From positions 310,001-374,000 of the forward strand of contig BGZK01000215.1 in assembly GCA_005406025.1 (NCBI GenBank): a stretch of DNA of 64,000 bases, given 5' to 3'. This document shows, piece after piece, positions 44,400-54,879 of this stretch. The stretch comes from Eumeta japonica (lineage: Eukaryota; Arthropoda; Insecta; Lepidoptera; Psychidae). The notes under the pieces are model-generated. The model saw nothing but the letters and a program-made list of their open reading frames with translations. It made no database searches and was not told the DNA's origin. Position 1 is the stretch's first letter, and each line of letters begins with the position of its first letter. Made by a program: the position numbers and the translations under genes.

Positions 44400-45175
44400 T
44401 ATCTAAAATTATTTTGAATGTTATAATAATTGTGTAATCGAGGAAATTAATTTTGTTACCTACTTTAGAGCAAAATTAATTATTTATTCAATCGTGTTTT
44501 TAAATAGGAATAATAAATTGTAGTTGTAATAGGTTTTTGAAGGCTGATTTTTTTTGTTTTTGTAAAAGTTATTTTATTTCACATTTAGTGAAAGACTTAG
44601 TTATTGAGTAATTATATGTATATGTATGATTCATTTGGCTACTTTGCATATGGATTAGACCATGGATAAAAAAATTGGCTGAGCATCTTCTTAATTTTTA
44701 TTCTGAGCACGTGGAAAAGCAGTATTCCGATCTCGAATTTATGGTCCGCTGGTAACCATTCCAGGCTCTTTATATTGTTAGTTCTAGTGCAACTACCAAT
44801 TTATTCTTGTACCAATTGTATAAGTTATTCTTATTTTTTATAATATAACAGTTCTACAAGAGCAACAGTTCTGCTAGAGTTCCGATGTGTTCCTGCTAAA
44901 GGTTGTCATGTTAGAATTATATAAATGAATAAAAACTCGTACGTAAATTAATAAGTAATTTTAATTCTGTGTGGTAGGTCTTAGTGATAGACATTGAAGA
45001 GTAATTTCTTGCGACAAATAGCAGTTTTATCCTCTAACTCTTACAAGAGTGCTGTGGCTTCGATTATTAGCTCAACTGCATCAGATGATAACTATTAGAC
45101 GGAAAAACTTGAAAAACTAAAAAAAAGAGATGAAACTAGGTACGTTTAGTTGTGATTATGATTATGATTGATATG
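44400..45175. other. Intergenic, nothing recognised
   Basis: AT-rich DNA with a short duplication (ACAGTTCTACAAGAGCAACA followed by ACAGTTCTGC) near 44850. Confidence 0.4.
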
Positions 45176-45179
45176 ATGA

Positions 45180-45385
45180 TTCAGGGTATCTCTTAATTTC
45201 TTTTGGATCCCATCATCAGATCCTGACTCCCTGACTATGGAACCGCTTCGAGAGTTAACCTTTCAAACCAAAAAAATATATCGAAATCGCTCCAAAATCA
45301 GCGAAGTTATCGTTGAACATACAAAAAAAATACATACAGATGAACATAAAACTTTTTCATTTTTCTTGAAGACGGTTAAAAACGA
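45180..45385 (+). repeat. Dispersed repeat with CCATCATCAGA motif
   Basis: TTGGATCCCATCATCAGATC, TCGCTCCAAAATCAGCGAAG, a TACAAAAAAAATACATACAG stretch and a final GAAGACGGTTAAAAACG. Shares the CCATCATCAGA core with the copy at 5505. The ending resembles the 3' end of a common lepidopteran retroelement (recalled). Confidence 0.5.
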
Positions 45386-45389
45386 AATA

Positions 45390-45880
45390 TTAATTTGAAC
45401 GAGAGGAATAGTCACGCAATTATTAAAAAAAATAATATATACTTTTGTTCTTTAACATTGCAAGCGAAACGTCAGTCCGTCCTCTCGCCAACGGCTAGAT
45501 TATATTCAATCACGTGGCGAAGTCGAGTGTGGGGTAATCCCGTACATTAGAATATAATTATTTTTCTCCACTCTCTCACTTTCGCTCTCGCAGATGGCGG
45601 CTCGATGCGCGAAATCGCTAGACTCTGAACGTCTGCGAAATTGTAATGCTTACATTATTATACTTTGTTGTGCCATTTCTCTCTGTGGCTCTTCCTTACC
45701 GTCCCACAATTTTTTATATCAGTTTGAGCGCCTTAGACATTAGCGTTTCCGCGTTGGTCCAGATTTGGGTTGTTCATCGTCACTAATCTAACGATAATGT
45801 CTGGAAAATGATGAAAGGAAAATTAAGAAAATTTGTGACCGGAGAACGGAGCATTATTTTAATTCAAAAACTCTTATTCA
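45390..45880. other. Intergenic, nothing recognised
   Basis: CT-rich stretches (CCACTCTCTCACTTTCGCTC near 45568) similar in style to 30800-30900. No coding recognised. Confidence 0.35.
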
Positions 45881-45885
45881 TCTCG

Positions 45886-45960
45886 CTCGTGTCTAGAGGA
45901 TTCGAACTTGCTACCTTCCAATTTCAAGACAATTCTCTGACCACTCGACTATCATTGCTA
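45886..45960 (-). mobile_element. tRNA-like sequence, probable SINE head
   Basis: On the minus strand, TAGTCGAGTGG (45941-45951) fits a pol III A box of Ser/Leu-type tRNAs and AGTTCGAATCC (45898-45908) fits a B box, with GTCTTGAAATTGG between them. The T-stem and acceptor stem do not pair, so it is not a functional tRNA. A tRNA-derived SINE or pseudo-tRNA is the likely origin. Confidence 0.55.
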
Positions 45961-45989
45961 ATATATAATATGATTTATTTTATCAATAT

Positions 45990-46250
45990 ACTAGCCATTA
46001 CCGCTTCGCGAGGGGCGTAAATTAACACTCAGAATTTTTTTTTTTGTAATTAAAATATACCTATAATTTCGCGACATAAAACCAATTTCTTCATCTCTCG
46101 TATCGGCCGATCTCGCTGTCAATTTTGTTGCCGTTTGCGGTCCTGTTTTCAATATCAATTCTGGTTCCACTCTCGAAACCGGTCGCGGTACAATTCTTAA
46201 TTCCATTACTGGTGCCGATGTTGATCTTGGCCTTCCCTTGGGTATTGATG
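45990..46250 (+). repeat. SINE-like repeat with GATTCC-type tract
   Basis: Head ATTACCGCTTCGCGAGGGGC at 45999, followed at 46090-46240 by pyrimidine-rich units (TCAATTCTGGTTCCACTCTC, GGTGCCGATGTTGATC). Belongs to the family at 30175. The 46380-46530 DNA may be its tail. Confidence 0.45.
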
Positions 46251-46259
46251 ATAAGAAAT

Positions 46260-46880
46260 CACTACTTTTACTGTTATTAATACTTTTTTTTTTAATAAAC
46301 GTATCCTATTTGAGGACATAATCTACCTCTACGCAAAATTTGATTACAAGCAGTCTAGTCATTAGCGCATGATTGAAGGACGAATGTCCATACAGACTTA
46401 TTTTTACATTTATAATATCACCCCAAAACTATCTACATATGATTCCGCGTCGAGTGGTCAAAAGACCGATACGTTCAGTAGTTTTAAACTGGTGCCCGGT
46501 GTATATGATTTTCATAATATCAAATATTATAGATATTACATTTTATAGCATATAATTACAATATGAACTAAACTATGACATTCTGTAATCTACTTTTCGA
46601 GCAGACGGAACAAATTATTATGATGTGGACAAATAAGTTTACAGGCGAATGCTTATTTAAATTTGCATAATATTCACTGTCACCACTTTCGACACATCCT
46701 TCATTTCAGGTGATTTGGCGTTGAGTAACTATTTCTACATCTGCACGCTCCAGTTTGCTTCACAGTAATTTCTGGTTCAGTAGACGGAGGCCGCAGGTGT
46801 CGAATCGCGTTACTGTTCACTTACGTCCTCTTCAATGTTATATATTTATTAACCTGTTTTTATTAATATTATTTTTATTA
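46260..46880. other. Intergenic/repeat tail, nothing else recognised
   Basis: Includes CGACGAATGT-like and CATTTATAATATC fragments of a SINE tail near 46380-46425 and otherwise unremarkable DNA. Confidence 0.35.
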
Positions 46881-46883
46881 TAA

Positions 46884-47044
46884 AGAGTCACGCCTGTTTC
46901 TCAGATGGGTGAGCAGAAACTATAGAGTTCCATTTGGTACGATTTTTCATATCTCTCTTTCTGCACTGACAGATATTAATTTTTGAATGCAAGTTCCTCG
47001 ATTTCGGGTGCTTAAAATTTGTCTCTTTTTAATGTTTCGTGCCT
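46884..47044 (-). mobile_element. LINE 3' tail, outer piece of an interrupted copy
   Basis: GAGTCACGCCTGTTTCTCAG, GGTACGATTTTTCATATCTC, TCGATTTCGGGTGCTTAAAA match the tails at 5260 and 57900. The homology stops at about 47044 and resumes at 47758, so a 0.7-kb element has inserted into it. Confidence 0.65.
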
Positions 47045-47757
47045 CTTAAGTAAAAAGGAATCCTTATAGGATCACCTCTTTACCCGTCTGTTCGTCTGTT
47101 AAAACCCCTTTTCTTAGGGTCGCTTGGAGTTATTAAGTTGAAATGAGTACCAAATATTTAGATTTGTCCCTTGTAGCTGTAAAAAATTAAAAGTTCTACG
47201 TTAAGAATCAAATAATACGTCCAAAATACTGCTATTTTTACCTTATACTTTAAAACTCACAAGTAAATTATCATTACAGCACCGTCTAATCCTACTAAAG
47301 ATTAGTACTATAGGTATCAGACTTTGGTCTAACATCAAAGGTGTACTATAGCCCAAAATTTTAATTTTTGAAAAATGTCTCACCGCAAAACGAAAAAAAA
47401 TATGAAAACTATTAATTTGCAGATATGTTATTGAAAAAATATTTTTTTGTTACAAATTTATACTTGCAAATGGATTTGGACCATTATTTAGACCAATACA
47501 TAAAATTTTCTTCTTTTTGCACTATGAAAACTTAAGATTTTCAATAATTGGGATATCTAAAAGAAAATTCTAGTTTTTTTTTTAAAAAAAAAAGCAAAAA
47601 TGTTAGTATCTTTGGGACTGATATCTCTCCAGTATCGGCATGGAAAACGGACAAAAATAACCCCAATTTATTGAATGAAGTGTCTATACACATAATTAAT
47701 CTTCTACAAACCTTCAGGTTGCGAGTCCTATTCGTATTTGTACGTTTTTTTACTATA
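47045..47757 (+). mobile_element. Non-autonomous retroelement nested in LINE tail
   Basis: A copy of the 14206-14833 family: CCGTCTGTTCGTCTGTTAAA, ACCAAATATTTAGATTTGTC-CCTTGTAGCTGTAAA, CTATGAAAACTTAAG, AGTATCGGCATGGAAAACGG, and a tail AGGTTGCGAGTCCTATTCG ending in a T-run. It splits the LINE tail of 46884-48255, so it is the younger insertion. No own coding capacity. Confidence 0.65.
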
Positions 47758-48255
47758 CTACCGATTTGGTATATATATGATTGTCTAGGGCGACTCTTTC
47801 AAACCCTTCTATGACACACATTCGCTCTATAAATTTGTTACTCTATTTTCCTTCATCTTTTCCACGTGGTCAAACCACCGCAACACACCTTTTTCTACTC
47901 TAGTCAGTAAATATTCTTTCAAACTCCACCGCTCTCTGACTCTGTTGCTACATTTTCACACATGCTACACAGAGATCGCATCTCCACTGCCTTGATTCTA
48001 CTTTCATTCTTCATCTACCATACCCAACTTTCACTATCGTTCATAAGAGTAGAGATCAGCACCCTATTATGTCGCTTGTCGTGGCATACTTTTACTATTC
48101 GTAATGGCAATCAAGTCCTCATTCATTTCATTTCAAGCATTAACTCTCATTTCAATATCGGGTTTACTGTCATTTGTAAACATGCTACCCAAGTGTACCA
48201 ACTCTTTCACTTGTTCAACTCTCACCTTTTTATATATATTAGCGACCCGCCCAGA
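47758..48255 (-). pseudogene. LINE ORF C-terminal relic, inner piece of the interrupted copy
   Basis: On the minus strand, broken frames give VEQVKELVHLGSMFTND, then degraded matches to the ALLAIxNSKSxSRQA region, and finally LTRVEKGVLRWFDHVEKMKE, the RWFGHVERM-type tail common in insect RTE/R4-like LINE proteins (recalled). Many stops. The homologous copy at 57900 shares the VE-V-LGS and TNDxK blocks. The long + strand frame over this stretch (47962-48375) is antisense to it and not a gene. Confidence 0.65.
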
Positions 48256-48369
48256 CTTTGGACGAGCAGCAATTACCTATCGCCCTGGTGTATAGACAGC
48301 GGTCATGTGACAGAAGTTTTAGCAGATATCTATCGGTGTAGTGCCTGGCTACGTCAAAAAAAAAACCTG

Positions 48370-48740
48370 TATTAATTATTGTGGTACACCCATGCTATGG
48401 TCAACTTGGCTGCAGCAAGTAAATGGGCCGGCTCGACCAGTGCAATAACCACGCTCTCAATATCACATAGGTGTAATAACAGTTTCCGTTGTTTCATTTC
48501 GTTTAGTAAGTATGAGTTCCGGTGACCCACTGTCCCTCCATTACCCTACAATCTCCCTCCATGAGCCCTTTTCTTCTTCCACCAGCCCACTTCTTATTCC
48601 ATCAGATGTCCTATTGCGAATTTGTATTCCTACCCAAGAGGTCGGCAAAATATCGGTGACTTATCCGAAGTCGCAAGTGCTTATTTATGAGCAGCGTTGA
48701 CCACCTATACTCAGGGGGCCCGCATGCTCGTTTGTCCCTC
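48370..48740 (+). repeat. Dispersed lepidopteran-type repeat
   Basis: Blocks TGGGCCGGCTCGACCAGTGC, CCCTCCATTACCCTACAATC, ATCAGATGTCCTATTGCGAA and TCAGGGGGCCCGCATGCTCG resemble a common moth/butterfly retroelement (recalled). C-rich composition but no intact frame. Confidence 0.45.
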
Positions 48741-48744
48741 GATA

Positions 48745-48915
48745 ATGCTCTCTATATTAAAAAAAATCTGTTGATCCAATCGCTACCAAACTTCACAGGA
48801 TCATTCGTTGGGCTAATATGAAGAATTCTTGAAAATTTCATTGGAATCTGTCCAGCCGTTTTGGAGTCCATAGAGAACGACATGAACACGTGGAATTTTA
48901 TATATAAAGAAAACG
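48745..48915 (+). repeat. Retroelement tail-like repeat
   Basis: ATTGGAATCTGTCCAGCCGT, TTTGGAGTCCATAGAGAAC and a short A-rich end with TATATATAAAG match the style of SINE/LINE 3' ends. Confidence 0.45.
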
Positions 48916-48949
48916 CAAAATAATCGTGAAACGAAAATGTATATAAAAT

Positions 48950-49190
48950 GTGTTACTTAATTTTACATGTGATAATTTATAATACGGAACCGTGTCAAGA
49001 ACAATCATATTGGAACTTGGCCGGTTTTATTAATTTCCTGGCACTTGTAATATCAATTCTCAATCCCGGCTTCACACTCCAAATCTTGAGCGCTTTCTTC
49101 TCATATCCGGCTTATGTCCTGTACGATGCCGTTGTTTTATACATCTTTTTATTCATTCATCCTCATATTTTTGGCACCGCTTAAGTCGTA
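48950..49190 (+). repeat. Possible GATTCC-type repeat copy
   Basis: ATATCAATTCTCAATCCCGG and CTTCACACTCCAAATC resemble the internal tract at 50200. A 78-codon hydrophobic frame spans it and is probably accidental. Confidence 0.3.
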
Positions 49191-49314
49191 ACGGGGAAAT
49201 TAAAATTTAAAATTTGTGGACAACAACCCTGAAATACGCATGTTTTGTAATATCAAAACTGATTTCATTTTTTAGACGGACAAAATTAGGGTCACTTGTT
49301 TAATTCATTAGTTT

Positions 49315-49507
49315 ATAAGCTGGCGTCTATTTCGAAAAAGAACTACTTGAGATCCCAGATTTCTCCACGCAACGATCGTTAAGCATCTCTCTCGCCGCAC
49401 CACTACATCCATCAATCGTTTCTCGCAAGCTCGAGGGTTTAGGGTCGTCTTTAATGTAACACTAATCTGGTCTACATAAGGTTTTCTAGGGCGCCCTTTA
49501 CTGACTA
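49315..49507 (-). mobile_element. LINE 3' tail copy
   Basis: AAGCATCTCTCTCGCC, CATCAATCGTTTCTCGCAAG, GGTTTTCTAGGGCGCCCTTT align in order with the tails at 5260 and 57900. Confidence 0.6.
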
Positions 49508-49509
49508 TA

Positions 49510-50000
49510 CAAGTACGTTTATATTGTTTTTATTATATATAAAGCATTTGGATTATAGAACATTCCAAAATTTGATTTTGTTCAGTAAAATTCATGCAAT
49601 TACATAAAATAGTGCTTTCTTTGCTATGTGACACGTTGACTTGGATATGCACTGCACCCTGCATCCAGTTGACCTATCAGCCATCGCAATCCCTTATGTA
49701 TAAACAAGCAACACGAGTACGGATCATAACTTGGCACAATTATTATTAGCACATATAATAATGATCATTGTGTCCTCTACTCGAGTAGCTACAGTACGTC
49801 TTAGGCCGACCTGGCTTGTGCGATAACCTCGTCGGCCTTTAATACTAGAACGCTATTTAAATGTTAGATAAGGATCAATAATGTCTCGGAGTTTACTGCG
49901 TAGATGTTAATGTCTACGAGCTACTAAACGTTACGGCAAACATTTGGGTTATTTTTAAGCATAAGAAATTTCAAAATCATTGTGAATTCCGATTAAGGTC
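49510..50000. other. Intergenic, nothing certain
   Basis: A hairpin-like AGGCCGAC/GTCGGCCT pair lies near 49803-49839 with 22-29 bases between. Otherwise no recognisable feature. Confidence 0.35.
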
Positions 50001-50002
50001 CA

Positions 50003-50072
50003 TTAATATAATGTTTCGTTGTGACAATTTGAATACTTTAATATTATGTTTTGTTGTGACAACTTGAATAGT
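50003..50072. repeat. Two-copy tandem repeat, about 36-bp unit
   Basis: TTAATATAATGTTTCGTTGT-GACAATTTGAATA is followed immediately by TTAATATTATGTTTTGTTGT-GACAACTTGAATAG. Confidence 0.75.
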
Positions 50073-50107
50073 TTTTGTTAATAAATAAAAAATGTGGTTG
50101 TAATTTA

Positions 50108-50375
50108 TTAGCTTTTCGCCCGCAGTTTTGTCCGCGTAGATATAGAATGTGTTCCTTCCATATTGAACGATCTTGCTGTCATCTCGTTCCGGCTTTCATT
50201 TTCGTCAGTACTGCTCCTGATTTCGATCTTGTTCATGTTCTTGATTTTAATCCCGGTCTCACACTCGATTTTAACTCCGGTCCCGTTTTCAATTTCGGCT
50301 CCGACTCTCGATTCTGCTCCCCATTCCGCTTTCGATTCCGATACCGCTATTGGTCACGATTCTGATTTGTAAGAT
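50108..50375 (+). repeat. SINE-like repeat with long GATTCC-type tract
   Basis: Head TTAGCTTTTCGCCCGCAGTT-GTCCGCGTAG, then 170 bases of alternating units (TTTCGATCTTG, TTCTTGATTTTAATCCCGG, TTTCGATTCCGATACCG). Open frames in two registers are by-products of the repeat. Copy in the opposite orientation at 51185. Confidence 0.6.
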
Positions 50376-50594
50376 GCTGGGAGTAATTCTAGTTTTAAAA
50401 TAAAATATAGACTATATTATTCAGGGATATAGCTTCCTATTAGTCAAATAATTCTTAGAATTGAAATAGTGGTTCGGATCAATACTAAAAAATGCGGACG
50501 AAGTCGCAGATCAACATAAAGTTTCGAATCATTATAATATCCACTTCAGCCAAATCATCGGTAGTTCACGATATAAAATGTCTATATTTAGTAC

Positions 50595-50795
50595 TAGCAG
50601 GCCGCCCGCCACTTCGCCCCCTCTGTTTTTTTTCATACGAACCTTGACAAATTATAAACCTAAACCTTCCTACGAATCATTCTATCTATTGGCTAAAACC
50701 GTATAAAAATCCGTTGAATAGTTTTTGAGTTTATCACTAACAGACGGACAGACAGACGCGGCGGAAGACCTTGTTTTGTAATATATAGTGATAAA
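50595..50795 (+). repeat. SINE-like repeat
   Basis: Blocks CAGGCCGCCCGCCACTTCGC, AAAATCCGTTGAATAGTTTT, an ACAGACGGACAGACAGACG tract and ATATATAGTGA end. Typical of the lepidopteran SINE-like tail type. Confidence 0.5.
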
Positions 50796-51184
50796 CTGTT
50801 TTCGGCCTTGGCAGTAAAAGTTTTTCGTTTCAGACGATATAATATTAAACAATGTATTTAGAAGAATTTCAATTGCAATAACTTATATATATGCTGATAT
50901 TAATAGATATACACAGATATATAACAGTCCGGGATTGATAAAATGCTTGGAAAGAACGAAGAATAAACGCACAAAGAGCGAAGATGTTGATAATGTTATA
51001 GCGCTGAACAAAAATTTAACTTGGTGCTATATAATTAGTCCATGTGGAGTTTTTGTATGTTCTTTGGGTTTCGGTATCATAATCGTTACAGGTACACTTG
51101 TTAATTCTGTAAATTGCGAAACATTCATATTTGTAAAAATTCGGAATGTTTTTTTCTGTCATGCATAAACCGTTGAACAGACTT

Positions 51185-51490
51185 GATTGAATTTTAGAAT
51201 ACAAATGGTACAAGTCCCTATGCTCAGTAATGGAATTGGAATTCAAGGGGGGATGGGGAACAAAATCGAAAATCAGACTAGAAATAGAATTGAGACCAGG
51301 ATTTGGATTGAAATTGAAAATGGGGTAGATGTTAAAATCCAGTGTGGGACCTGGATCAAAATCAAGAGTATGACTGGGATAGGGATGATGAGCAGTATCG
51401 AGATCGGAATCCAGAGCGGGACCGGATTTGGAATTGACAGAGCGATCGATTTAAAAGATAAAAGAATTCACTGCATGACCACATGGGCGA
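51185..51490 (-). repeat. GATTCC-type repeat copy, inverted
   Basis: Purine-rich on the + strand (GGAATTGGAATTCAAGGGGG, GGAATCCAGAGCGGGACCGG), the complement of the tract at 50200. It yields an artefactual + strand frame rich in Ile, Gly, Glu. With the copy at 50108 it forms a large imperfect inverted repeat with about 0.8 kb between. Confidence 0.6.
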
Positions 51491-51559
51491 AACGACGAGC
51501 GGAAGTTACTAATCAAAAAAGTACATTTCTGATCAAATTTACATCCAGTAATCTCCTTT

Positions 51560-52990
51560 AAATTCTGTACACATTTTTATTATTAAGTTATTTTTTTGAA
51601 ATGACGTCTATTTAATGTTCAGATAAGAAATTTTCAATATAAATATTATTGAGCTAGTTAATTTAGATTTTTCACGCAATGAACTTATTCACGGTAGCAT
51701 ACAGTAAATTCTTTGACACGACGAAAACGGTGTCGGCCGGAGACTCGTGGCGATGATATCAACAATGTCAAGGCGCGGTTATGTCAGCGTTGCGTAACGC
51801 TAGGTCGACCACGATCGGCGGCTACGTGCTCCTCGATCAGATAAAGCTGTCGTAGAAGTTAACGGATCGATAACGCAGACGAGAACATTGTAAAATCGGG
51901 ACTTGCCAAATTAACCGTTTTCCACTCTCACAATAAATAATATTCGATGTGTCACATTTATACCGAGACGCTCACGTCGTCAAATTATTATAGAATTAGT
52001 ATGTGATCGTGTGTTATATATGTGACAAGTGGTTGATAACTTTTTTTTTACAAGTGACATTCCTTGGATACGTATATTGTGAATGCTGGTGCAAAGTGAA
52101 AAAGTTAAGAATGAAAACACGTAACATCGTGACGGAGCTGTAGTGTTGATATATTGAAACGTGATCGTGAAGTTGATGACGAGGTGTGTAGAGCAAGGCT
52201 TAGAATTTTAGTCGTGCGTTTGACCTTTTTTTTCCATTCTAGGTGTGATTTCGTATATAAGTTCTTTTTTGTCCTGTCGTTTTCAGAAATGGTTATACGC
52301 TTTTCGTATTTTGTGAGATCACCATTATAATTTTTTTTTTAATTTAACAATATTTGTATAAATAATTTAATTCTGTATTGCACTTATGAAAAAATATTAA
52401 TTTAATTTCAATACATATAATATACGGATTGACAGTATTGGATGTTAACAGAATAATAAAAAACAATCTTTTATTTCGTATTTTAAAGGTATATTTATAG
52501 GCTGTCGGTAAAAGATATGTGATAAATCCAGTCAATAATTTACGTGGTGGTGTTAATACGTGCGAAGGGCAATAAGTCAGTGATACATACACGTTTATTT
52601 TTTATTCGTTTGGGGGTTGCGCTGTGGGCCCCCCTCCGATGCTCTTTTGTGGCGTGCGTTCGTGGAAAAAACTTGTTTTCTTTAATTTTTTTTATTAGTT
52701 TATATTTTTCTGTGTAATGTCCAATTTAGGGAAGGTGTGATATTCTCAAATGGTAATAAGTGATTGTAAAAAAAAAGTATATAATAAAAATACGTGAAAT
52801 TCAAAATTTAATCATTTGAAAATAATTGGTGAATTCGTCACGTTTTATGTTACAATTTAACATATATTAAATTTTCGAGTACGTATTAACTAAGTAGCGA
52901 ATGTATAATTTAAACGGAAGAATGTCTTGACACTGATTTACGGTTACAAAGTTCCGGCATTTCGATATGTAATCGGCCGATGTTTTTTAA
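51560..52990. other. Intergenic with GC-rich patch at 51715-51880
   Basis: The GC-rich patch contains AGCGTTGCGTAACGCT (51786-51801), whose core GTTGCGTAAC fits a C/EBP-type bZIP consensus. The rest is AT-rich with short accidental frames. Confidence 0.35.
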
Positions 52991-52999
52991 AGAATTATT

Positions 53000-53140
53000 G
53001 AATTGAAATAAATCACCGGTGTGTTGTTGCATTATTTTGGTCTCTTCCATTTTATTACCGCCCGATGTTTTGCTCTCTTTTTGCTTTAATTTATTGACGT
53101 GTTTTGTGCTTATCGTAAAAACTCTAAGCGGTCAGTTGCA
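53000..53140. other. Intergenic, nothing recognised
   Basis: Short hydrophobic open frame only; runs into the repeat fragment at 53145. Confidence 0.3.
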
Positions 53141-53144
53141 TCAA

Positions 53145-53200
53145 AAGAAAAAAAATTGGACAAGTGCAAATAGGACTCGCGCCTTGAGGGTTCCGCAAAA
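53145..53200 (-). mobile_element. 3' end fragment of the 14.2-kb retroelement family
   Basis: An A-run followed by GGACAAGTGCAAATAGGACT-CGCGCC and GAGGGTTCCG is the reverse complement of the tail blocks at 29795 and 14800. Confidence 0.5.
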
Positions 53201-53209
53201 ATTTAATTA

Positions 53210-54545
53210 TGTAGATATTTTATATATCAAAAGTTTTGATGTTTTTTATTTATTTTGGATACAGATACTGGCGAGGTATTGATCCGTGATTTCGTGAATT
53301 TTGAATATACGAGTTTCGAAAATTATTCGAAATTTTTTGAGAATATTCGAATTTATATCAATTTTTTGTAGCAGGAAGTTAAAAAATGTTCTCCCATATA
53401 TCGGTCTACATCACTATTCATGCTCCAACTGTTAGCGTAAATTTGTGATTACAATTTTTTCATTCGATATAATTACAAATTTATAATTTATTCGTTAATT
53501 TGTAGTTCGTTTTAATGATCGTTGATTACGTAAGTAATCTATAGGTTTTGATTTATTTACGTGCATAAAAATATATGGCATAAATGGCTGTACTTTAATA
53601 AAGTTAACTTTCAAGTTAACTAAAAATATAAGCTTACAGTTTGATAAAGACCGCAGATTTAAGTAATTGATATTAATTTCAATGTGAAGTCATGCGTTGC
53701 TGAGAAAAAAAATACCTTAACAGACAGATAGTCAGGCAGGCAGACGAACAGACAGAAAACGAATTCTTTTTTCCTTTTGAGGCATGGAATCATAAAAACG
53801 TAATTTGAAAATGTAAGATTTGATAGAGGTAATGTGTAGTCGCGTCGAATCTTACGGTTTACGTTTACGATTTTCATTGCTTTTGCTGATGCGACCCGCC
53901 GTATGTGTACTTATTTTCATTGTTACTTCACTGTTTCTGTTTTGTAGGTCCAGTTTAGAGTAAATACGGAAAAAGGATATCCATTCAGAAAGTAGGCGTG
54001 AATAACATATGTGTACATATGTTATATAAGTCATTATAATATATGTATAAATGTGATGAATTGATTTGATTTGGTTCTGTGTTAGTGATCGAATCTATTT
54101 TTTTAATATGTCGGAAAATAAAACTCGGATCCTGTATTGCTTTTCGGGGCAAACGTTGACTATCATAAATAAACCGTAATATGGTAAGATTTCAATTGAG
54201 GTCGTTAAATAGGTTAAGGTGAATTAAAATGGAATGCTTATGAAATATCAAGTTTTCGTATCAAATTTCGTGTCATAAAGAGTTTTGATTTTTGAATTCA
54301 ATACGTTTTCAATGATATTTGAAAGGAATATATTTTAAAATGGTTAGAGAAATACCATTGCAACTATTATTTCCTGCATGCACATCGTAAAGCCGCTACA
54401 GCTTTGTTTTGTCCCTCGAATTATCATCGGTGTCCTTGGATCGTGGAGTTAAAATATATATCTTCTCTTTCGTGCTATAACGAAATCAGCCAAACATTAT
54501 GAAAATGACGAACATAGTGTCTACCCTTTTCTAGTATTCTATTGC
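53210..54545. other. Intergenic, small hairpin at 54002-54023
   Basis: TAACATATGTGTACATATGTTA-type inverted repeat (10-bp arms, 2-base loop) at 54002-54023. An ACAGACAGATAGTCAGGCAG tract near 53720 resembles a SINE tail. No gene recognised. Confidence 0.4.
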
Positions 54546-54549
54546 CAAT

Positions 54550-54870
54550 TGAGAGCTTGTATCTGTAGTCGTCCGGCTAATTGTACCTCACACTCCTCCC
54601 ACTACTCCCATTGGTTTCTTAAATTTTGTATCCATGGCATTGAAATTTGGCGATCCAACGGTAATGATAGGCACGCAACAATTATAATCGAACTGCTCCA
54701 CCATATGCATTCTCGCTCCCCCCATTCGCAACTACCCGCATCCGCCTGTCGACTGACTTTCGCGGTGCGGTTTGCGGCCGTGGGGGGCGCGCCACGTTTC
54801 GACGTCACGGCGAACGAGAAGCGATCGAGTCGTATCACCACGTCACATCGAATGGGGTGCTGTTCATTAG
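54550..54870. other. GC-rich island
   Basis: CG-rich core at 54750-54840 (GTGGGGGGCGCGCCACGTTT). Overlapping frames of 79 and 111 codons on opposite strands are unassigned. Candidate regulatory island. Confidence 0.3.
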
Positions 54871-54879
54871 CTTTTTTCT

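Noticed and set aside
47962..48375. 137-codon + strand open frame
   Set aside because: It lies antisense to a recognisable LINE ORF relic that is confirmed by other copies of the family.
50075..51561. 96- and 124-codon frames with repeated Phe/Asp or Ile/Gly patterns
   Set aside because: Both are translations of the GATTCC-type repeat in opposite orientations, so their periodic residues come from the DNA repeat.
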